DNA from: Planctomycetota bacterium | GTDB taxonomy: Bacteria > Planctomycetota > UBA1135 > GCA-002686595 | Assembly: GCA_028823185.1 (NCBI GenBank) | Contig: JAPKBY010000045.1 | Span: forward strand, 1 to 8,848 | Length of the DNA: 8,848 nt | Reading direction: 5' to 3' | Shown: piece by piece, positions 6,107-8,848 of the stretch | Position numbering within the stretch: position 1 is the stretch's first letter | How the letters are laid out: each line of letters starts with the position of its first letter | Notes under the pieces: generated by a model | What the model was told of the DNA's origin: nothing | Seen by the model: the letters and a program-made list of their open reading frames with translations, nothing else | Database searches by the model: none | Made by a program: the position numbers and the translations under genes

Positions 6107-6161
6107 GAGACAACTTGCTTAGTTCGAAGGAATCTCTTCCCGAGCCAACTCTTCTCCCTAG

Positions 6162-7316
6162 CTAGACCTGAGCGAGAGCAACCTGATGTGCCTCAAAAGC
6201 AGCCCTGACGGCATCCATTGAGTCCCCACCATACTTTGACAGGAAGGCTCTGGTCAGCTCGAGAGCCACCACCGCCTCCCCAACGACTCCTGCCGCGGGC
6301 ACAGAGGTCACATCTGAGCGTTGATAGGTCGCCTCTGTAGCTTCCCTCGTCTTGAAGTCCATAGAAGGCAATGACTTACGCAATGTAGGGATTGGCTTCA
6401 TGGCAGCCCGCAGGACCAACTCCTCTCCTGTAGTCATCCCCCCTTCTAGCCCTCCAGCACGGTTTGTAGCCCTTGAGAAGCGATTACCAAGCCCCTCAAC
6501 AGCTGCGGCTCGTGGCTGTATCGCATCGTGAGCCTCTGATCCCATCCTCCGAGCGACCTCAAACCCGAGCCCCACCTCGACGCCCTTGATGGCCGGGATA
6601 GAGAAGAGAGCGCCTCCGAGACGTGCCGTAAGGCGCTCAGCGGGGTCAGCGTACTCTCCGAGGCCTGGCGGCAAGCCCATGGCTCGCACCTCAAAGACGC
6701 CTCCTAGGGTGTCTCCGGCCTCTTTTGCGTCGTCCACGGCTGCCCGCATCGACTCTTCCACGAGCGGATCAAGGCAATAGAAGCAGCTCTCGGACCTGAT
6801 TTGAGCCCGATCAGCCCCAGTGAGTTCAAATCCATCAGAGCGAGCCTTCACCCCTCCCAACTCAACGACGTGCGCAAAGACCTCGATTCCAAAGGCCTCA
6901 ATCACCTGCCGAGCGATCGATGCGGCAGCCACTCGAGCCGCTGTCTCGCGAGCGCTCGCGCGCTCCAAGACTGCGCGCGTGTCCTGATGTCCATATTTCT
7001 GACAGCCAGCTAGATCGGCGTGTCCAGGCCTCGGGCTCGCAGGCAGCGGCAAATCTTCGATCGTTTGATCGCGGTTCGGCACCAAGAAAGAGATCGGGGA
7101 GCCGAGCGTGACTCCGCCCTTTAAGCCGCTTTGGAGCTCAATGTGATCGCGCTCGATCTTCATACGACCTCCACGCCCATAGCCACCTTGTCGCCTGGAG
7201 AGCTCAGAGTTGATCCGCTCGACGTCGAGCTCTAGTCCTGCTGGAACTCCCTCAACGATGCCTATCAAGGCCTTTCCATGCGATTCGCCAGCGGTCCGCC
7301 AAGAGAAGCGAGTCAC
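6162..7316 (-). CDS. aroC: Chorismate synthase
   Basis: This enzyme makes chorismate from 5-enolpyruvylshikimate 3-phosphate, the last shikimate-pathway step, using reduced FMN as cofactor. From the GTG at 7316 it has 384 residues, typical for the longer family form. Motifs in order: AGESHG (9-14), GGYGRGGRMKIE (44-55), GSPISF (72-77), RPGHAD (96-101), RASARETAARVA (119-130), GGLEGGMTTG (288-297) and RSDVTSVPAAGVVGEA (333-348). I chose the GTG because it gives the family N-terminus MTRFSWRTAGESHG and overlaps the TGA of the receiver gene (GTGA). An ATG five codons upstream (7331) is the alternative. The 4-nt overlap suggests translational coupling. No clear terminator follows. Confidence 0.95.
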   Translation of the reverse strand: MTRFSWRTAGESHGKALIGIVEGVPAGLELDVERINSELSRRQGGYGRGGRMKIERDHIELQSGLKGGVTLGSPISFLVPNRDQTIEDLPLPASPRPGHADLAGCQKYGHQDTRAVLERASARETAARVAAASIARQVIEAFGIEVFAHVVELGGVKARSDGFELTGADRAQIRSESCFYCLDPLVEESMRAAVDDAKEAGDTLGGVFEVRAMGLPPGLGEYADPAERLTARLGGALFSIPAIKGVEVGLGFEVARRMGSEAHDAIQPRAAAVEGLGNRFSRATNRAGGLEGGMTTGEELVLRAAMKPIPTLRKSLPSMDFKTREATEATYQRSDVTSVPAAGVVGEAVVALELTRAFLSKYGGDSMDAVRAAFEAHQVALAQV

Positions 7317-7939
7317 CCTGCACCATCCCACTTCGGATGATCACTGAAGCCTTCCGAGCTGATCTCTATCCACCCATCTTCATCGTCAACGGCATCGGCA
7401 ACGGGATCGTCAACGGGATCACTCGAGCCGCTCTCTTTCGTGGGTGCTGCTTGCGGGTCAATCAACACTTCGCGCAGCACCTCAGGCTCGCTCTCTGCAG
7501 GCGCGGACGTCTCATCAAGAGCCGTTTCAACGATGAGTGAAGGTGTCTCCGGCGAGGCCTCTACGACGAGCTCATGCACGGCCTCGATCGCCTGATCGAC
7601 ACGCGCGAGGAGCTCGCTCGGTTCGAACGGTTTGGGGACAGTCCCGAGCACATGAGGGATCTCAAGCAGCTCCATGGTGATCTCTGCGTCCAGATATCCC
7701 GAGACGACCAGGGTCGGGGGAAGGATCCCCTCTGACTCAAGGAGCGGCAGCTCAACACGTCCGTCCTCAGCACCGAGCTCGAGATCTGCGAGCATCAAAG
7801 TGAAGGTGCTCTCTCTGAGCGCCTCTCGAGCTGCGGAATAGCTCGTCACGACGCGTGGCGTGTGCCCTCCTCTCTCGAGGAACCAAGCGACGAGGTCCGC
7901 GATGCGCGCGTCATTGTCCACCACCAAGAGGTCAACCAT
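7313..7939 (-). CDS. Orphan receiver-domain protein with acidic tail
   Basis: The 208-residue protein starts with a CheY-like receiver domain (about 1-122). Acidic residues D8 and D10 lie after the first strand, the likely phosphorylated Asp is D52 (MLADLEL), S80 follows the fourth strand (LVVSGYL), and K103 is in PKPFEP. All the residues needed for phosphorylation appear present. No DNA-binding or enzymatic output domain follows. Residues about 125-208 are Pro/Ala/Ser-rich and strongly acidic, probably disordered, with a DPVD-type four-residue repeat (175-186). No histidine kinase gene is near. It starts 19 nt after mutS2 with no visible Shine-Dalgarno sequence and ends inside the aroC start. 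Function and partners are unknown. It could be a single-domain signalling relay or a pseudo-response regulator. Confidence 0.85.
   Translation of the reverse strand: MVDLLVVDNDARIADLVAWFLERGGHTPRVVTSYSAAREALRESTFTLMLADLELGAEDGRVELPLLESEGILPPTLVVSGYLDAEITMELLEIPHVLGTVPKPFEPSELLARVDQAIEAVHELVVEASPETPSLIVETALDETSAPAESEPEVLREVLIDPQAAPTKESGSSDPVDDPVADAVDDEDGWIEISSEGFSDHPKWDGAG
7382..7417 (-). repeat. Three tandem 12-bp copies in the receiver tail
   Basis: Three adjacent 12-base units of the form ATCG(T/G)CAACGG(G/C) on the plus strand, each differing from its neighbour by one or two bases. They keep the reading frame and encode PVDD, PVAD and AVDD in the acidic tail. Copy number can change by slippage in 4-residue steps without breaking the gene. 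Confidence 0.7.
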
Positions 7940-7958
7940 GGTGACAGGGTAACAATCG

Positions 7959-8848
7959 CTAGAGCGATTCCAGCCAGGTGATATCGCCCAGATCCACTCG
8001 AAGCTTCATCGCCCCGAGCTTCACGATGGCCTCTCCAGCCTCCCGATCGACCTTGTGAATCTGGCAGCGCCTCCCATAGCTCGGCAAGAACACAGCGTCG
8101 CCCTTCCGTAGGGAGTCCACGAATTCCTGCCGCCTCTCAGTCAAGGTCGCCCCCACTAAGCTCTCTTCGATGCCTTTTAGCACAGCCTCAAGCTCGGAGC
8201 GCTGCGCTGCTGGCACGCCGTTCAAGAGCTTCCGCCCACGCGAGAGACCGCTGCGCGCCTCCCGCAGCCGCTCATCGAGGTCTCGCTGCGCCTCATCAGC
8301 GAGCGCACCAGACTTCAAGCTAAGCGCCTCCCGCTCTTTATCTAGCTCGCGGCTCGTTTGAGAGGCCATCTCCAACTTTAAGTCAGCGGCGCTGCGCGCC
8401 TCCTCCGCCCCCAGCCTGGTCGCCCGCAGCTCTTCGAAGAGCTTCTGCGTCTCTTCATCGTGCCGCTCCAAGCGCGCAGCAGCTCTCTCCACGAGCGCTG
8501 CTGGCAGCCCGAGCCTGCGGGCCACGGCCAACGCCGTAGAGGCGCCCGGCGTTCCGATACAGACGCTGTACTTTGGCTCGAGCGTCACGGGATCAAACTC
8601 TGCGCAGGCGTTCTCTGCGCGAGCATTGCGAAAGGCGAACTCTTTTAGCCTCCCGAGGTGTGTGCTGACGACGACCTTCGCCTTCCGCGCCAAGAGCTCC
8701 TCTAGGAGCGCCTCCCCAAGGGCCGCCCCCTCATCGGGGTCCGTACCGCCCCCGAGCTCATCAAACAAGACGAGCGTTCGCTCACCCGCCCGCGCGAGGC
8801 CGTCACGGATCCGCACGAGATGGCTTGAGAAGGTCGACAGGCTCTGGC
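7959..8848 (-). CDS. mutS2: MutS2 family ATPase, C-terminal part, no Smr domain seen
   Basis: The frame is open from the window edge and gives the last 295 residues; the N-terminus lies beyond 8848. It opens with QSLSTFSSHL, then the Walker B region TLVLFDELGGGTDPDEGAAL (24-43) and STHLGRLKEF (61-70), the hallmark MutS2 ATPase end. A long charged coiled coil follows (about 125-205). A KOW-like beta domain ends the protein (about 247-292, KGDAVFLPSYGRR ... MKLRVDLGDITWLESL). MutS2 proteins usually continue with an Smr nuclease-like domain of about 80 residues; here the TAG comes directly after the KOW-like part, and the next gene starts 19 nt later. MutS2 acts in suppressing recombination and, in Bacillus, in collided-ribosome rescue. 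An internal GTG at 8816 is not a start. Confidence 0.93.
   Translation of the reverse strand, partial: QSLSTFSSHLVRIRDGLARAGERTLVLFDELGGGTDPDEGAALGEALLEELLARKAKVVVSTHLGRLKEFAFRNARAENACAEFDPVTLEPKYSVCIGTPGASTALAVARRLGLPAALVERAAARLERHDEETQKLFEELRATRLGAEEARSAADLKLEMASQTSRELDKEREALSLKSGALADEAQRDLDERLREARSGLSRGRKLLNGVPAAQRSELEAVLKGIEESLVGATLTERRQEFVDSLRKGDAVFLPSYGRRCQIHKVDREAGEAIVKLGAMKLRVDLGDITWLESL

Noticed and set aside
6129..6140. Possible terminator after aroC (GGAA/TTCC hairpin)
   Set aside because: Only 4 bp with no U-run, so it cannot be supported as a terminator.

Overview
All genes recognised in this window lie on the minus strand, so transcription runs from high to low coordinates. It is a housekeeping region, not a mobile or defence island. 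The right part (about 6160-8848) holds the 3' end of mutS2, a small receiver-domain protein and aroC, packed tightly enough to be one operon. The middle (about 5286-6106) holds a promoter and four tRNA genes: Thr(UGU), Tyr(GUA), Gly(UCC), Thr(GGU). The left part is the elongation-factor and ribosomal-protein block in transcription order: tuf, rpmG, secE, nusG, rplK, rplA, rplJ, rplL. An untranslated stretch follows, then a possible start of another gene cut off at base 1.

The organism is a bacterium with a moderately GC-rich genome. The tRNA order and anticodons before tuf match the E. coli thrU-tyrU-glyT-thrT-tufB arrangement, an ancient block. My best guess for lineage is a deep-branching Planctomycetota. 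It rests on the NusG C-terminus (a PVE.EYW.VE ending), the SecE with two extra N-terminal membrane segments, and the general look of L11 and L7/L12. This is inference from remembered family patterns, not a search.

Most protein genes have GGAG/AGGA-type ribosome binding sites 5-9 nt before the start. The receiver gene and the leftmost ORF do not. Spacing within nusG-rplK-rplA-rplJ is 0, 4 and 2 nt, so these genes are probably translationally coupled and leave no room for separate leaders. Two strong hairpins, one next to a run of eight G, lie between tuf and rpmG and could set how much transcription passes from tuf into the ribosomal genes.

I see no CRISPR array, insertion sequence, toxin-antitoxin pair or other clearly new system. 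The points most worth a second look are: a MutS2 that appears to end before the Smr domain; an orphan receiver protein with an acidic tail overlapping aroC; the tuf-rpmG hairpins; and the absence of a recognisable rpoB start where one would be expected.
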